Assembly (NCBI RefSeq): GCF_021010565.1
Contig: NZ_JAJNAY010000002.1
Location: 806,001-870,000, forward strand
Direction of reading: 5' to 3'
Source: Chryseobacterium turcicum
Lineage (GTDB): Bacteria > Bacteroidota > Bacteroidia > Flavobacteriales > Weeksellaceae
Length of the DNA: 64,000 bases
A program made the position numbers and the translations under genes. Under the pieces are notes generated by a model. The model had not been told where the DNA came from. It searched no databases and was given only the letters and a program-made list of their open reading frames with translations. Positions within the stretch are counted from its first letter, which is position 1, and each line of letters begins with the position of its first letter. This document shows positions 8,360 through 18,481 of the stretch, piece after piece.

Positions 8360-9754
8360 TTATTCTTTAATGAATTTTCTATAATGAAGAACGCCTTGAT
8401 GCAATACAGAAACAGAATATACTCCTTTGCTAAGTCCTGAAACATTTATTCTATTATCTGCACTTTTTCCCTGCCAAATTAATCTTCCGGAAAAATCCCA
8501 AATAGAAAATGAATCTAATAAAATTTTTGATTTAATATGCAGATAATCCCCTGTAGGAATAGGGTAAATGGCAAAAATATCAGAATCATTTCCTGTTCCT
8601 GGTTGAGGATTGCCCGGATTTTGGGGAGTTCCTGGATTCTGAGGAGTTCCTGGATTTTGAGGATCAATTGGTCTTCCAGCTAATTTTACGATTCTCCAAT
8701 AATCATCCCATCCACCTAAACCATCCCATCCAAAAGCAAAAGTGGCATCAATTCCTTTTGACTTTACATTTCCTCTACCTATATTATTAATAAGAACCCA
8801 TGTAAGACCACCATCAATACTATATTTAGACCCCCTTAAGCTTCCTGGATTATAGCTCCCAGATACAGCAATTAAAATATCAGTATTGGGGATTTTTTCC
8901 AAAAAGGTTTGTCGACCAAATCCAGGATCTCCTATGTATTGTTCTGTTAAAAAGCCATCCGTCGTTTTATATAGTTTTCCAGTATTGTAATCTGTAAAAT
9001 ATGCCGTATTAGCATCAATAATTGCAAAATGCCCTAAACTTTTACTATCAACATCATAATGAGATGAAGTATAAGGTGTTTGTGTTACCGTCCATGTTGT
9101 GCCCTTATCATTAGTTTTAATCATCTCACCATCACTAGAGCCAAACCAAAAAGAATCACCCAAATCATCTTTTATATATCTAGGAATTTGATTAGGTTTT
9201 GAATTCGTAAGCAAAGCACCTCCTTTCGGAATCCATGTCACTCCACCATCTGTAGTTTTAAATATCTCGATTTTTTTAGCACCATTAGTATTCATATCTG
9301 GATAACAAACCACAATTCCGACATTTACATCCCAAAAATGTACATAAGTTAATCCTGTAGCAAAGTCTTTTATTGGAATCCAAGAATTACCTCCATCAGT
9401 TGTTCTGTATAGACGGCCTCTTCCTATATTATTCTGGAAGGTAGTTCCTAAAAAGGCAACATTTTCTGAAGCTGCAAAAAAATCTGTAACTCTAAAATTA
9501 TAGTCATTGTATTGAAATACTGCGGGTATCGCATTCCAAGTAGCTCCCCCATTCGTACTTTTTGTGAAGGCTACTTTGCCATTAGTATTCCAATAATTAG
9601 CCCAAATAACCTGCTCGTTAACAATACTGTAATGAATAGAAACATTGTCGACACTTGAAGGATATACTGTATTCATTTTCTGCCAACTAAATTGAGAAAA
9701 CAATACCAGATATGAAAAGAGCAAAAGAATAAAAGAAAATAGTTTTTTTATCAT
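8360..9754 (-). CDS. type IX secreted protein with BNR/YCF48-like repeats
   Basis: Protein of 464 residues with a signal peptide (MIKKLFSFILLLFSYLVLFSQ). Several copies of an Asp-box pattern follow: STNGGATWNAI, TTDGGNSWIPI, TTDGGVTWIPK, TNDKGTTWTV and SIDGGLTWVLI. These are typical of sialidase, Vps10 and YCF48-type propellers. A proline-rich linker of QNPGTP repeats near 370-390 joins this to a C-terminal type A sorting domain (IYPIPTGDYLHI to the end). The Asp-box repeats are structural, and the acid residues of a true sialidase are not evident, so I do not call an enzyme. The three near-identical linker repeats may vary in number between strains. Confidence 0.82.
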   Translation of the reverse strand: MIKKLFSFILLLFSYLVLFSQFSWQKMNTVYPSSVDNVSIHYSIVNEQVIWANYWNTNGKVAFTKSTNGGATWNAIPAVFQYNDYNFRVTDFFAASENVAFLGTTFQNNIGRGRLYRTTDGGNSWIPIKDFATGLTYVHFWDVNVGIVVCYPDMNTNGAKKIEIFKTTDGGVTWIPKGGALLTNSKPNQIPRYIKDDLGDSFWFGSSDGEMIKTNDKGTTWTVTQTPYTSSHYDVDSKSLGHFAIIDANTAYFTDYNTGKLYKTTDGFLTEQYIGDPGFGRQTFLEKIPNTDILIAVSGSYNPGSLRGSKYSIDGGLTWVLINNIGRGNVKSKGIDATFAFGWDGLGGWDDYWRIVKLAGRPIDPQNPGTPQNPGTPQNPGNPQPGTGNDSDIFAIYPIPTGDYLHIKSKILLDSFSIWDFSGRLIWQGKSADNRINVSGLSKGVYSVSVLHQGVLHYRKFIKE

Positions 9755-9790
9755 AGTTAATAGTTTTAGTTGATATTTCTCAAAGCTAAT

Positions 9791-9826
9791 AAAAAATCCC
9801 TTTCAAATGATTAATTTGAAAGGGAT
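9791..9826 (-). terminator. strong terminator after cysS
   Basis: A perfect 13-base stem (ATCCCTTTCAAAT with its complement) across a five-base loop, followed on the minus strand by TTTTTT. It lies 23 bases below the cysS stop. Confidence 0.9.
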
Positions 9827-9848
9827 CTAAATTTTAAGAATAAGAAGA

Positions 9849-11315
9849 CTAAGAAATAGAGTATGTAGTTCCCTCTCTTCCGTCTTTTAGCTCAATTCCT
9901 TCAGCCAGAAGTTTATCTCTAATTTGGTCTGAAAGGTCAAAATTCTTAGATTTTCTTGCCTGATTTCTCAACTCAATTAAGACTTGCAAGGTCTGATCTA
10001 ATTTTTCATTATTATTTTCTTCAATATTTTGTAGTCCTAAAACATCAAAAACGAAAGCATTTATTGTTGATTTTAAATCTTCTAAATCTTGAGTAGAAAT
10101 TGTCTCTTTTTCATCTTTTAAAGCAAAAATAAATTTCACAGCTTCAAATAAATGAGCAATCAGAACCGGTGAATTAAAATCATCGGTTAATGCATCATAC
10201 GCTTTCGTCTTCCAATCCTTCAGATTAAAGCCAGATTGTTTTTCATCATTTGGAGTGATTGAATTTAATATTTTTAACGCTTCCATCAATCGGCTGAAAC
10301 CTTTTTCACTTGCCAACATGGCATCATTAGAAATATCTAAAACACTTCTATAATGTGCCTGTAAAAAGCAAAAACGAACAATCGCAGGATGAAAAGATTT
10401 TTCAAAAAAATCATTTTCACCAGAAACCAACTGCATTGGTAAAATATAATTTCCTGTTGACTTACTCATACGCTGAGAATTCATTGTCAACATATTGGCA
10501 TGCATCCAGTAATTTACCGGAGAAGCTCCATTGCAAGCTTTTCCTTGGGCAATTTCACATTCGTGATGCGGGAATTTTAAATCCATTCCCCCTCCATGAA
10601 TATCAAACGTTTCACCTAAGTATTTTGTACTCATTGCAGTACATTCTAGATGCCATCCCGGAAAACCTTCTCCCCAAGGAGAATTCCAACGCATGATGTG
10701 CGCAGGAGAGGCTTTTTTCCACAATGCAAAATCTTGAGGATTTTTCTTTTCACCTTGTCCGTCTAAATCTCTTGTGTTGGCAAAAAGTTCTTCGATATTA
10801 CGTTTTGATAATTCTCCGTAATTCAAGCCTCTTGCATTATACTCCAATACATCAAAATAAACCGAACCATTACTTTCGTAGGCAAAACCTGTTTCAATTA
10901 ATTTTTGAGTTAGTTCAATTTGCTCTACGATATGCCCCGTTGCTGTAGGCTCAATATTCGGTGGCAATAAATTGAACATATCTAAAACCTTGTGAAAATC
11001 GACAGTATATTTCTGTACAATTTCCATAGGTTCTAATTTTTCTAAACGGGTTTGTTTAACGAAACGGTCATTATTCACATCTCCGTCATCGGTAAGGTGA
11101 CCTGCATCGGTGATATTTCTTACATATCTTACTTTATACCCAAGATGAGTTAAACTTCTATAGATAAAGTCGAAAGAGAGGAAAGTTCTCACATTTCCCA
11201 AATGCACATTGCTGTAAACAGTGGGTCCACAAACGTACATTCCTATATTTCCTTCTAAAATTGGTTTAAATATTTCTTTTTCGCCTGTAAGCGAGTTATA
11301 TATTTTTAATTGCAT
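9849..11315 (-). CDS. cysS: cysteinyl-tRNA synthetase
   Basis: Class I aminoacyl-tRNA synthetase of 488 residues that charges tRNA-Cys in the cytoplasm. The HIGH-type motif (VHLGN) and the first zinc Cys lie near residues 29-41 ([13 protein letters not shown]). The other zinc ligands sit in HLECTAMS and HHECEIAQ, and the KMSKS loop appears as RMSKS near 280. Length and domain order are normal for the family. A strong terminator follows, and a weak hairpin separates it from folE upstream. Confidence 0.97.
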   Translation of the reverse strand: MQLKIYNSLTGEKEIFKPILEGNIGMYVCGPTVYSNVHLGNVRTFLSFDFIYRSLTHLGYKVRYVRNITDAGHLTDDGDVNNDRFVKQTRLEKLEPMEIVQKYTVDFHKVLDMFNLLPPNIEPTATGHIVEQIELTQKLIETGFAYESNGSVYFDVLEYNARGLNYGELSKRNIEELFANTRDLDGQGEKKNPQDFALWKKASPAHIMRWNSPWGEGFPGWHLECTAMSTKYLGETFDIHGGGMDLKFPHHECEIAQGKACNGASPVNYWMHANMLTMNSQRMSKSTGNYILPMQLVSGENDFFEKSFHPAIVRFCFLQAHYRSVLDISNDAMLASEKGFSRLMEALKILNSITPNDEKQSGFNLKDWKTKAYDALTDDFNSPVLIAHLFEAVKFIFALKDEKETISTQDLEDLKSTINAFVFDVLGLQNIEENNNEKLDQTLQVLIELRNQARKSKNFDLSDQIRDKLLAEGIELKDGREGTTYSIS

Positions 11316-11376
11316 TTATTTTTAATTAAAAGATTTAATGATTTTAAGATTCAAAAATTAGATAAAACAAATTGTG

Positions 11377-11398
11377 TCACAACAAATAATGGTTGTGA
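11377..11398 (-). terminator. weak hairpin between folE and cysS
   Basis: TCACAAC and GTTGTGA form a seven-base stem with an eight-base loop, followed on the minus strand by CACAATTTGTTTT, which has only a poor T run. It may end the folE transcript. Confidence 0.35.
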
Positions 11399-11446
11399 TG
11401 AAAATCTTGTTTGAAACTTTTTTAAATTTTATCATTATTTTATATT

Positions 11447-12115
11447 TTAATAATCCAGTTTTGCATGACTTCCTACGTAATGAAGGAATTCTTGTCTTGT
11501 AATAGGATTGGTTCTGAAAATTCCGCTTAATTCTGCAGTAATCGTAGAACTTGCTGTATCTTTTATTCCTCTGCAATTTACACAAAGATGTTTTGCATCA
11601 ATAATACAGGCTACATTTTGTGTTCCCAATGCATCTTTTAATGCATCCACAATCTGCATAGTCAATCTTTCTTGTACCTGCGGCCTTTTCGCATAATAAT
11701 CAACAATTCTATTAATCTTTGAAAGGCCTATTACTTCACCGCTAGAAATATAAGCAACGTGCGCTCTTCCTATAATCGGTAAAAAATGATGTTCACAGAA
11801 TGAATAGACTGTAATATCTTTTTCCACCAACATCTGGCGATATTTGTATTTATTTGAAAAGGTAGAAATTCCTGGCTTATTTTCGGGAAGCAAACCTCCA
11901 AAAATTTCATTAACATACATTTTCGCAACTCTTTTCGGAGAATCTTTTAAAGAATCATCAGTCATATCAAGACCCAATGTTTCCATAATTTCACCAAAAA
12001 GCTCGGTAATTTTTTCTATTTTTTCCTGTGGCGATTTCTCAAAAGCATCTTCACGGATTGGCGTATGCTCTTTCCCTGTAAAAATATCATCATCGTTATC
12101 GGTAAAATCAACCAT
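11447..12115 (-). CDS. folE: GTP cyclohydrolase I
   Basis: FolE of 222 residues, the first enzyme of tetrahydrofolate (and pterin) synthesis, converting GTP to dihydroneopterin triphosphate. The zinc and active-site motifs are intact: CEHHFLPIIGRAHVAYI, and the second cysteine in HLCVNCRGIKD near the C-terminus. The first 30 residues are an acidic, family-variable tail. A TATTTTTG promoter box lies 17 bases upstream of the start. Folate made here feeds the metF/metH pathway encoded a few kilobases away, although the genes are not in one operon. Confidence 0.97.
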   Translation of the reverse strand: MVDFTDNDDDIFTGKEHTPIREDAFEKSPQEKIEKITELFGEIMETLGLDMTDDSLKDSPKRVAKMYVNEIFGGLLPENKPGISTFSNKYKYRQMLVEKDITVYSFCEHHFLPIIGRAHVAYISSGEVIGLSKINRIVDYYAKRPQVQERLTMQIVDALKDALGTQNVACIIDAKHLCVNCRGIKDTASSTITAELSGIFRTNPITRQEFLHYVGSHAKLDY

Positions 12116-12132
12116 TTTAAATAATTTTTCAA

Positions 12133-12140
12133 CAAAAATA
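12133..12140 (-). promoter_or_regulatory. -7 promoter box of folE
   Basis: TATTTTTG on the minus strand fits TAnnTTTG; a TTG occurs 24 bases further upstream, slightly beyond the usual spacing. Confidence 0.45.
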
Positions 12141-12214
12141 CGGATAAAATCTTTTCGGCTATTTCAATTTATGCTTAAAAATATTACCTTTCGGTTTTAT
12201 TCTGCTAAAAAGTT

Positions 12215-13366
12215 ATGATTACTGTTGAAGAAGTACAAAATACCCATCAAAAAAAGGAATTTCTCGATTTCCCCGCAAGACTTTATCAACACGACAAAAA
12301 CTATATAAGACCTTTAGACAAAGACATTAACGATGTTTTTAATCCTGAAAAAAATAAGTTTTACAAAAACGGAGAGTGCATAAGATTTTTATTTAAAAAT
12401 AAATCTGAAACGGTAGGAAAAATAGCTGTCTTCATCAATACATCCTACGAACAAAATCAACCCACCGGTGGAATTGGATTTTTCGACTGTATCAACCATC
12501 AGGAAACTGCAAATTTTATTTTTAATCATTGCAAAAACTGGCTTCAGGAGAGAGGAATTGAGGCAATGGATGGCCCAATCAATTTTGGAGAACGCGATAA
12601 ATTTTGGGGACTTCTTATGGAAGGTTTTATCGAACCTTTATATTGCATGAATTATAATTTTCCTTATTACAAAGAGCTTTTTGAGAATTATGGATTTAAA
12701 ATATATTTTGAACAGCTTTGTTTTTCGAGACCCATTTTTGCAGAAGTTTCAAGAGTTTTCACGGTAATGCATGCAAAACACAGCAAAAATCCTGAGATTT
12801 CAGCAAGACCGATGAAAAAAAATAATCTTGAGAAATTTGCAAAAGATTTTACCTTAATTTATAATAAAGCTTGGGCTTCACACGGTGGAGGAAAATGTTT
12901 GGAAGAAGTAAAGACCTTGAAAATGTTTAAAAGTATGAAACCCATCATCAATGAACATATTTCTTGGTTTGTATATGAAAATGAAAAACCAGTTGCCATG
13001 TGGATGAATATTCCCGACCTTAATCAATGGTTTAAGTATCTGAACGGAAAATTTGGAATTATTGAAAAATTAAAATTCTTATGGGTTAAAAAGTTCAAAA
13101 AGAATGAAAAAATGGTGGGTCTAGTTTTTGGAGTTGTCCCTGAATGGCAAAAAAAAGGCCTTGAAGGATATATGATTTGGGAAGGTACACAACATCTAAG
13201 AAAACATACCGATTTTACAACCACTGAGCTACAATGGATTGGTGATTTCAATCCTAAAATGATAAAAATAGCAGAAAATCTTGACACTACCGTTACTAGA
13301 AAATTGGCAACATACCGCTATTTGTTTGATGAGAATAAGGTGTTTGAGAGACACCCTATTTTGTGA
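12215..13366 (+). CDS. GNAT-like protein, unknown substrate
   Basis: Soluble protein of 383 residues. It resembles a family of long GNAT-fold proteins found in many Bacteroidota. The N-terminal part (FLDFPARLYQHDKNYIRPL) is the conserved opening of that family. The segment VGLVFGVVPEWQKKGLEGYM near residue 303 is shaped like an acetyl-CoA-binding loop, though the canonical Q/RxxGxG/A is only approximate. No signal peptide or membrane segment is present. The gene points away from folE, with about 100 bases between the starts. The acetylated substrate, and even activity, is unproven. Confidence 0.65.
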   Translation: MITVEEVQNTHQKKEFLDFPARLYQHDKNYIRPLDKDINDVFNPEKNKFYKNGECIRFLFKNKSETVGKIAVFINTSYEQNQPTGGIGFFDCINHQETANFIFNHCKNWLQERGIEAMDGPINFGERDKFWGLLMEGFIEPLYCMNYNFPYYKELFENYGFKIYFEQLCFSRPIFAEVSRVFTVMHAKHSKNPEISARPMKKNNLEKFAKDFTLIYNKAWASHGGGKCLEEVKTLKMFKSMKPIINEHISWFVYENEKPVAMWMNIPDLNQWFKYLNGKFGIIEKLKFLWVKKFKKNEKMVGLVFGVVPEWQKKGLEGYMIWEGTQHLRKHTDFTTTELQWIGDFNPKMIKIAENLDTTVTRKLATYRYLFDENKVFERHPIL

Positions 13367-13368
13367 AA

Positions 13369-13406
13369 ATTTTCGGTAATACGTTTTGTTTGATACTACC
13401 GAAAAT
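13369..13406. terminator. hairpin between convergent GNAT-like gene and metF
   Basis: ATTTTCGGTA and TACCGAAAAT form a ten-base stem around an 18-base loop, immediately after the GNAT-like stop. The T tail is short, so its strength as a terminator is uncertain. Confidence 0.5.
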
Positions 13407-13458
13407 CTTGATGATTAACTCATACAACACGTATTAAATGCTGTACTAATACATTTAT

Positions 13459-14418
13459 TTAAAATAGCTCACCCGCTACTTTCTTAATATTATCACTTTT
13501 TCCCATTGAGTAAAAATGCAAAACTGGCACTTGAAAATCTAATAATTCTCTGCATTGATTGATTGCCCATTCAATACCTATTTGTTTTACGGCTTCGTTA
13601 TTTTTTGCGCTCTCAACAGCATTAATCAAATCTTCAGGTAAATCTATTTTGAAAACCTGTGGTAATAATTTCAGATGTTTTTTCGTCGCAATAGGTTTAA
13701 TTCCGGGAATAATTGGAACAGTAATCCCCATTTCTCTTGCTTTAGTAACAAACTCAATATATTTTTTATTATCAAAAAACATCTGCGTTACAATGTAATC
13801 TGCACCTGCATCTACTTTTTGTTTCAGCCACTTTAGGTCATAATTCATTGAAGGAGCTTCCATATGTTTCTCGGGATAACCGGCAACACCAATGCAAAAC
13901 TTGTTGTGCTCATCACAAATTTGCTCATCATTATGAAGGTATTTTCCGCGTCCTAAATTATTGATTTGATTGACTAAATCCATTGCACTGGCATGACCAC
14001 CCAACGTTGGCTCAAAATACTGATGCCCTTTCATTGCATCACCACGAAGAGCCATAATATTGTCGATTCCGAGATACATACAATCTACCAAAAGATACTC
14101 TGTTTCTTCTTTTGTAAAACCTCCGCAAAGCAGATGTGGAACCGTATCTACATTGTATTTATGTTGAATAGCTGCACAAATCCCCAAAGTTCCGGGGCGC
14201 ATTCTGGTAATTCTTCGCTCCATTAAACCATTTCCTTTGTCGATATAAATATATTCTTCTCGGGAAGTCGTTACATCAATAAATGGCGGTTTAAATTCCA
14301 TTAAAGGATCAATGTTTTTATATAAATCTTCAATCCCGATTCCCTTTTGAGGTGGAACAACTTCGAGGGAAAATAAAGTTTTCCCATTGGCATTTTTTAT
14401 ATGATCTATGATTTTCAT
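13459..14418 (-). CDS. metF: methylenetetrahydrofolate reductase
   Basis: Flavoenzyme of 319 residues that reduces 5,10-methylene-THF to 5-methyl-THF, the methyl donor used by MetH. The length and motifs are those of the bacterial catalytic domain alone, with no C-terminal SAM-binding domain: FSLEVVPPQKG at the start, DVTTSREEYIY, and MFFDNKKYIEFV near residue 215. It is the last gene of the leftward methionine locus, 40 bases below metH. No separate promoter is visible, so it is expected to share the upstream SAM control. Confidence 0.95.
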   Translation of the reverse strand: MKIIDHIKNANGKTLFSLEVVPPQKGIGIEDLYKNIDPLMEFKPPFIDVTTSREEYIYIDKGNGLMERRITRMRPGTLGICAAIQHKYNVDTVPHLLCGGFTKEETEYLLVDCMYLGIDNIMALRGDAMKGHQYFEPTLGGHASAMDLVNQINNLGRGKYLHNDEQICDEHNKFCIGVAGYPEKHMEAPSMNYDLKWLKQKVDAGADYIVTQMFFDNKKYIEFVTKAREMGITVPIIPGIKPIATKKHLKLLPQVFKIDLPEDLINAVESAKNNEAVKQIGIEWAINQCRELLDFQVPVLHFYSMGKSDNIKKVAGELF

Positions 14419-14458
14419 TTAATAAATAATAGTAAGTTTTAATTTTTTAAAAGAACTT

Positions 14459-17125
14459 TTAAATTCCGTCTGCTAAATTTGGAGAAAGCCATTTTTTTGC
14501 TTCTCTCAAAGAAATACCCTTTCGTGTGGAGTATTCTTTCACCTGCTCTTCTGTAATTTTTCCTAAACCAAAATATTTGGCATGTGGGCTTCCGAAATAG
14601 TATCCAGAAACTGCTGCTGTTGGGAACATCGCTAAGCTTTCAGTCAGATAAACTCCAATATTTTCTTTCACTTTCAACAAATCCCAAATCGCATGTTTTT
14701 CCAGATGATCAGGACACGCAGGATAACCAGGAGCAGGACGAATTCCTTTGTATTTTTCGGCAATTAATTCTTCATTACTTAAACTTTCCTGATTGGCGTA
14801 ACCCCAATATTCGGTACGAACCTTTTTATGTAAAAATTCGGCGTAAGCTTCCGCAAAACGGTCGGCGATTGCTTTTACCATGATAGCATTATAATCGTCA
14901 TTATCTTTTTCGTACTGATTCGACAATTCATCAGTTCCAAAACCTGTCGTCACACAAAAAGCGCCCATATAATCGGTTTTTCCGGTACTTTGAGGAGCAA
15001 TAAAATCACTTAATGCCAAATAATCTTTTCCTTTTGATTTTTGAACCTGTTGTCTTAGCGTTAAAAATTTAACTTGCTCCTTATTATTTTCATCATAAAT
15101 TAAAATATCATCCGTTTCATTGGAGTTAGCTTTAAAAATTCCGAAAATAGCTTTTGCTATTAATAGCTTTTCATCAACAATTTTCTTTAAAATTTTCTGC
15201 CCGTCTGCAAATAATTCTTTGGCTTGTTCACCCACAACCTCATCTTCAAGAATGTTTGGATATTTCCCGTGCAAATCCCAGCTTCTGAAAAACGGAGACC
15301 AATCAATAAAAGGAATCAATTCTTCCAAGTCCTGATTTTCAAAAACCTGAACTCCTAATTGATTGGGGGTAAATATTTCTTCGTTGTCCCAATCGATTTT
15401 AAATTTATCGGCTCTAGCTTGTTCCAGAGAAACATACTCTTTATCAACCTGCCTGTTCAGAAACTTTTCTCTAAAATCTGAGTAATCAGTTTTTAAATCT
15501 TCCACATATTCTTTATTACGGTCGCCCAACAAAGAACTCACCACATTTACCGCTCTGGAAGCATCATTCACATGAACGACAGCATTTTTATATTTTAAAT
15601 CAATTTTAACTGCAGTATGCGCTTTTGAAGTAGTTGCACCACCGATTAATAAAGGAAAATTAAGGTTCTGACGCTCCAATTCTGAGGCGATATATACCAT
15701 TTCGTCTAAACTTGGGGTAATTAAACCACTTAAACCGATGACATCAACCTGATGTTCAATGGCTGCCTGAATAATTTTTTCTGCAGGAACCATTACGCCC
15801 AAATCGACAATTTCATAATTGTTACAGCCCAAAACTACACTCACTATATTTTTACCTATATCGTGAACATCCCCTTTTACGGTTGCCATTAAAATTTTTC
15901 CGTTGGCTTTTTGTTTTTCGTCTTTTTCAGCTTCAATAAAAGGTTGCAGATATGCCACTGCTTTTTTCATGACACGGGCAGATTTTACGACCTGCGGAAG
16001 GAACATTTTTCCGCTCCCAAAAAGATCTCCTACAACGCCCATTCCAGTCATCAAATTGATTTCAATAACGTGAAGTGGTCTTTCAGCCTGCTGTCGTGCT
16101 TCTTCTACATCTTCTTCAATAAAACGGTCGATTCCTTTCACCAAAGAATGCGTAATTCTCTCCTGCAATGAATGAGTACGCCATTCTAATTCTTCAACTT
16201 TTTCTTTTTTTACCGACTTATTTCGTTCAGAATAATCTAAAAGACGCTCTGTAGCGTCATCTCTTTTATCAAGAATTACATCTTCAACGAGTTGTAAAAG
16301 TTCTTTATTAATTTCATCATAAACCTCAAGCATTGCCGGATTTACAATTCCGATATTCATTCCGGCCTGAATGGCGTGATAAAGAAAAACTGAGTGCATC
16401 GCTTCTCGTACTGTATCATTTCCTCGGAAAGAGAACGAAACATTCGAAACACCACCACTTACTGAAGCATAAGGAAGATTTTGGCGAACCCAACGTGTAG
16501 CTTCGATGAAATCGATTGCGTTTCTGCGATGTTCTTCCATCCCGGTTGCCACAGGAAATATATTTAAATCGAAAATAATATCTTCAGCAGGAAATTTAAC
16601 CTCATCAACCAAAATATCATACGATCTTTTGGTGATTTCGAGCCTTCTTTCGTAATTATCAGCTTGCCCTACTTCATCAAAAGCCATCACAATAACGGCA
16701 GCTCCGTATCGTTTGATTGTTTTTGCGTGTTTTACAAACTCTTCTTTACCTTCTTTTAAACTGATAGAATTTACTACACATTTTCCCTGAACAACCTGCA
16801 GACCCGCTTCCAAAATTTCCCACTTGGAAGAATCTACCATGATTGGAATTTTGGAAATATCCGGTTCAGAACCGATAAGATTCAGGAATTTAATCATGGA
16901 AGCCTTTCCATCAATCAAACCGTCGTCAAAATTAACGTCCAGAATCTGAGCGCCACCATCAACCTGATCTCTGGCAATATCTAAAGCTTCAGAGAATTTT
17001 TCTTCTTTGATTAACCTTAAAAACTTTTTTGATCCGGCAACATTCGTTCTTTCACCAACGTTGATGAAATTACTTTCGGGAGTTATAATTAAAGGCTCTA
17101 AGCCCGATAATCTTAAATATTTCAT
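14459..17125 (-). CDS. metH: cobalamin-dependent methionine synthase, C-terminal half
   Basis: Protein of 888 residues carrying three of the four MetH modules. The folate (pterin-binding) domain occupies about residues 15-280 ([13 protein letters not shown]). The cobalamin cap and Rossmann domain occupy about 300-540, with the cobalt-ligand histidine in [11 protein letters not shown] near 421. The SAM-binding reactivation domain occupies about 560-880 ([12 protein letters not shown] near 795). The homocysteine-binding module is a separate gene just upstream (17217-18236). Together they would transfer a methyl group from 5-methyl-THF to homocysteine. The 91-base gap between the halves holds an inverted pair of 8-mer repeats. 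Confidence 0.96.
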   Translation of the reverse strand: MKYLRLSGLEPLIITPESNFINVGERTNVAGSKKFLRLIKEEKFSEALDIARDQVDGGAQILDVNFDDGLIDGKASMIKFLNLIGSEPDISKIPIMVDSSKWEILEAGLQVVQGKCVVNSISLKEGKEEFVKHAKTIKRYGAAVIVMAFDEVGQADNYERRLEITKRSYDILVDEVKFPAEDIIFDLNIFPVATGMEEHRRNAIDFIEATRWVRQNLPYASVSGGVSNVSFSFRGNDTVREAMHSVFLYHAIQAGMNIGIVNPAMLEVYDEINKELLQLVEDVILDKRDDATERLLDYSERNKSVKKEKVEELEWRTHSLQERITHSLVKGIDRFIEEDVEEARQQAERPLHVIEINLMTGMGVVGDLFGSGKMFLPQVVKSARVMKKAVAYLQPFIEAEKDEKQKANGKILMATVKGDVHDIGKNIVSVVLGCNNYEIVDLGVMVPAEKIIQAAIEHQVDVIGLSGLITPSLDEMVYIASELERQNLNFPLLIGGATTSKAHTAVKIDLKYKNAVVHVNDASRAVNVVSSLLGDRNKEYVEDLKTDYSDFREKFLNRQVDKEYVSLEQARADKFKIDWDNEEIFTPNQLGVQVFENQDLEELIPFIDWSPFFRSWDLHGKYPNILEDEVVGEQAKELFADGQKILKKIVDEKLLIAKAIFGIFKANSNETDDILIYDENNKEQVKFLTLRQQVQKSKGKDYLALSDFIAPQSTGKTDYMGAFCVTTGFGTDELSNQYEKDNDDYNAIMVKAIADRFAEAYAEFLHKKVRTEYWGYANQESLSNEELIAEKYKGIRPAPGYPACPDHLEKHAIWDLLKVKENIGVYLTESLAMFPTAAVSGYYFGSPHAKYFGLGKITEEQVKEYSTRKGISLREAKKWLSPNLADGI

Positions 17126-17134
17126 AGTTTAATT

Positions 17135-17211
17135 TATCAATGTATCAATGTAACAGTTTACCAATTAGACTCTTTATTTTATTAAGAACAAAACTGATTG
17201 TTACATTGATA
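17135..17211. repeat. facing 8-mer repeat arrays between the two metH halves
   Basis: Four 8-base units (TATCAATG, TATCAATG, TAACAGTT, TACCAATT) lie at 17135-17166. Two units on the opposite strand (TAACAATC and TATCAATG, read leftwards) lie at 17196-17211. The facing arrays can pair into a long stem in the transcript between the metH halves. They belong to the same family as the arrays at 19657-19758. Confidence 0.7.
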
Positions 17212-17216
17212 AATTA

Positions 17217-18236
17217 TTAGATTGCTACATTAACTCTTCTTGGTTCATATTTATCAACCAAATCAGCGATTGCTTTGATATGTTCTGGCGTTGTACCACA
17301 ACATCCACCGATAATATTGATTAATCCTTTTTCTACATATTCTCTGATTTGCTCTGCCATAAATTCGGGAGATTCATCATATTGCCCGAAAGCATTGGGT
17401 AAACCGGCATTAGGATATGCCGAAATATGGAATTCAGAATTATGAGCTAAAGTCTCTAAATAAGGCGTTAATTGGTTTGCACCCAAAGCGCAATTGAAAC
17501 CTACGCTCAATAAATTAAGATGTGAAACGGAAATCAAAAATGCTTCAGCGGTTTGTCCGCTTAACGTTCTTCCTGATGCATCAGTTATGGTTCCTGAAAC
17601 CATAATTGGAATTTCAATTCCTCTTTCTTCCTGAATTTCGTCAATGGCAAAAAGTGCTGCTTTTGCGTTTAATGTATCAAAAATAGTTTCTACCAAAAGA
17701 ATATCTGAACCTCCGTCTAATAAAGCTTCGGATTGTTGTTTGTAAGCAAGCCTTAATTCTTCAAAAGTGATTGCACGAAAACCAGGGTCATTCACATCCG
17801 GACTTAAACTTGCCGTTCTGTTTGTTGGACCAATAGAACCCGCTACAAATCTTGGTTTATTCGGATTTTGAGCAGTGAACTCATCACAAACTTTTCTGGC
17901 AATTTTTGCAGATTCGTAATTCAGTTCGTAGACCAAATCTTCCATATGGTAATCTGCCATCGCAATTGTAGTTCCCGAAAATGTATTGGTTTCCAAAATA
18001 TCGGCTCCAGATTCGAGGTATTTTCTATGAACTTCTTGAATAGCATCTGGCTGCGTTAAAGAAAGTAAATCGTTATTTCCTTTTACAGGATGTTCCCAGT
18101 CTTTGAAACGTTCGCCGCGATAGTCTTCTTCTTCAAATTTATATCGTTGAAGCATTGTTCCCATAGCTCCGTCGAGAATTAAAATTCTTTCGGATAATGC
18201 TTTGTATAATTGTTCTGAATTTTTCATTTTTTTCAT
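17217..18236 (-). CDS. metH: homocysteine S-methyltransferase module of split MetH
   Basis: Protein of 339 residues equal to the N-terminal, zinc-dependent homocysteine-binding domain of MetH. The opening [13 protein letters not shown] is diagnostic. The zinc cysteines are in [10 protein letters not shown] near residue 246 and [12 protein letters not shown] near 303. It must act with the C-half encoded just downstream. Two ATGs are close together (18236 and 18227); the second gives [11 protein letters not shown] and is equally plausible. Upstream, a 240-base spacer full of palindromes separates it from metZ. Confidence 0.95.
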   Translation of the reverse strand: MKKMKNSEQLYKALSERILILDGAMGTMLQRYKFEEEDYRGERFKDWEHPVKGNNDLLSLTQPDAIQEVHRKYLESGADILETNTFSGTTIAMADYHMEDLVYELNYESAKIARKVCDEFTAQNPNKPRFVAGSIGPTNRTASLSPDVNDPGFRAITFEELRLAYKQQSEALLDGGSDILLVETIFDTLNAKAALFAIDEIQEERGIEIPIMVSGTITDASGRTLSGQTAEAFLISVSHLNLLSVGFNCALGANQLTPYLETLAHNSEFHISAYPNAGLPNAFGQYDESPEFMAEQIREYVEKGLINIIGGCCGTTPEHIKAIADLVDKYEPRRVNVAI

Positions 18237-18240
18237 TTTA

Positions 18241-18471
18241 ATAGGATTGCATCCTATTCTGATTTAAATCGTCCTTTCAGGACTTTTTATTTATTTCAAA
18301 CTTTTTATAAGCCTTGTCAAGGCTGGTTTTGCGCTGAATCTTTGCAGCCCGGCTTGAGCAGGAGTCCTTCGACAAGCTCAGGATAAATTCAGGCGGATAA
18401 GCTGCCCAAATTAATTTAAGTTTTGGCTAAAGCCTTTCTTTATACATCTTCTAGAATGGGCTAAAGCCCAT
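18241..18471. repeat. mosaic of REP-like palindromes between metZ and metH
   Basis: At least six short palindromes occur in 230 bases: ATAGGAT-TGC-ATCCTAT (18241-18257), GTCC-TTTCA-GGAC (18271-18283), AGCCTT-GTC-AAGGCT (18310-18324), TCCT...AGGA around CTTCGACAAGCTCAG (18365-18383), GGC-TAAA-GCC (18425-18434) and ATGGGC-TAAA-GCCCAT (18456-18471). They belong to several sequence families and there is no gene among them. They sit inside the methionine locus and would be transcribed. Confidence 0.75.
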
Positions 18472-18481
18472 CCCTACTGAA

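Noticed and set aside
8360..9754. Sialidase
   Set aside because: The Asp-box repeats are present, but the catalytic arginine triad and Tyr/Glu pair are not recognisable; Asp boxes occur in many non-enzymes.
11358..11585. 75-codon frame overlapping the folE 3' end
   Set aside because: It is mostly out-of-frame folE sequence followed by AT-rich spacer, with no signal for translation.
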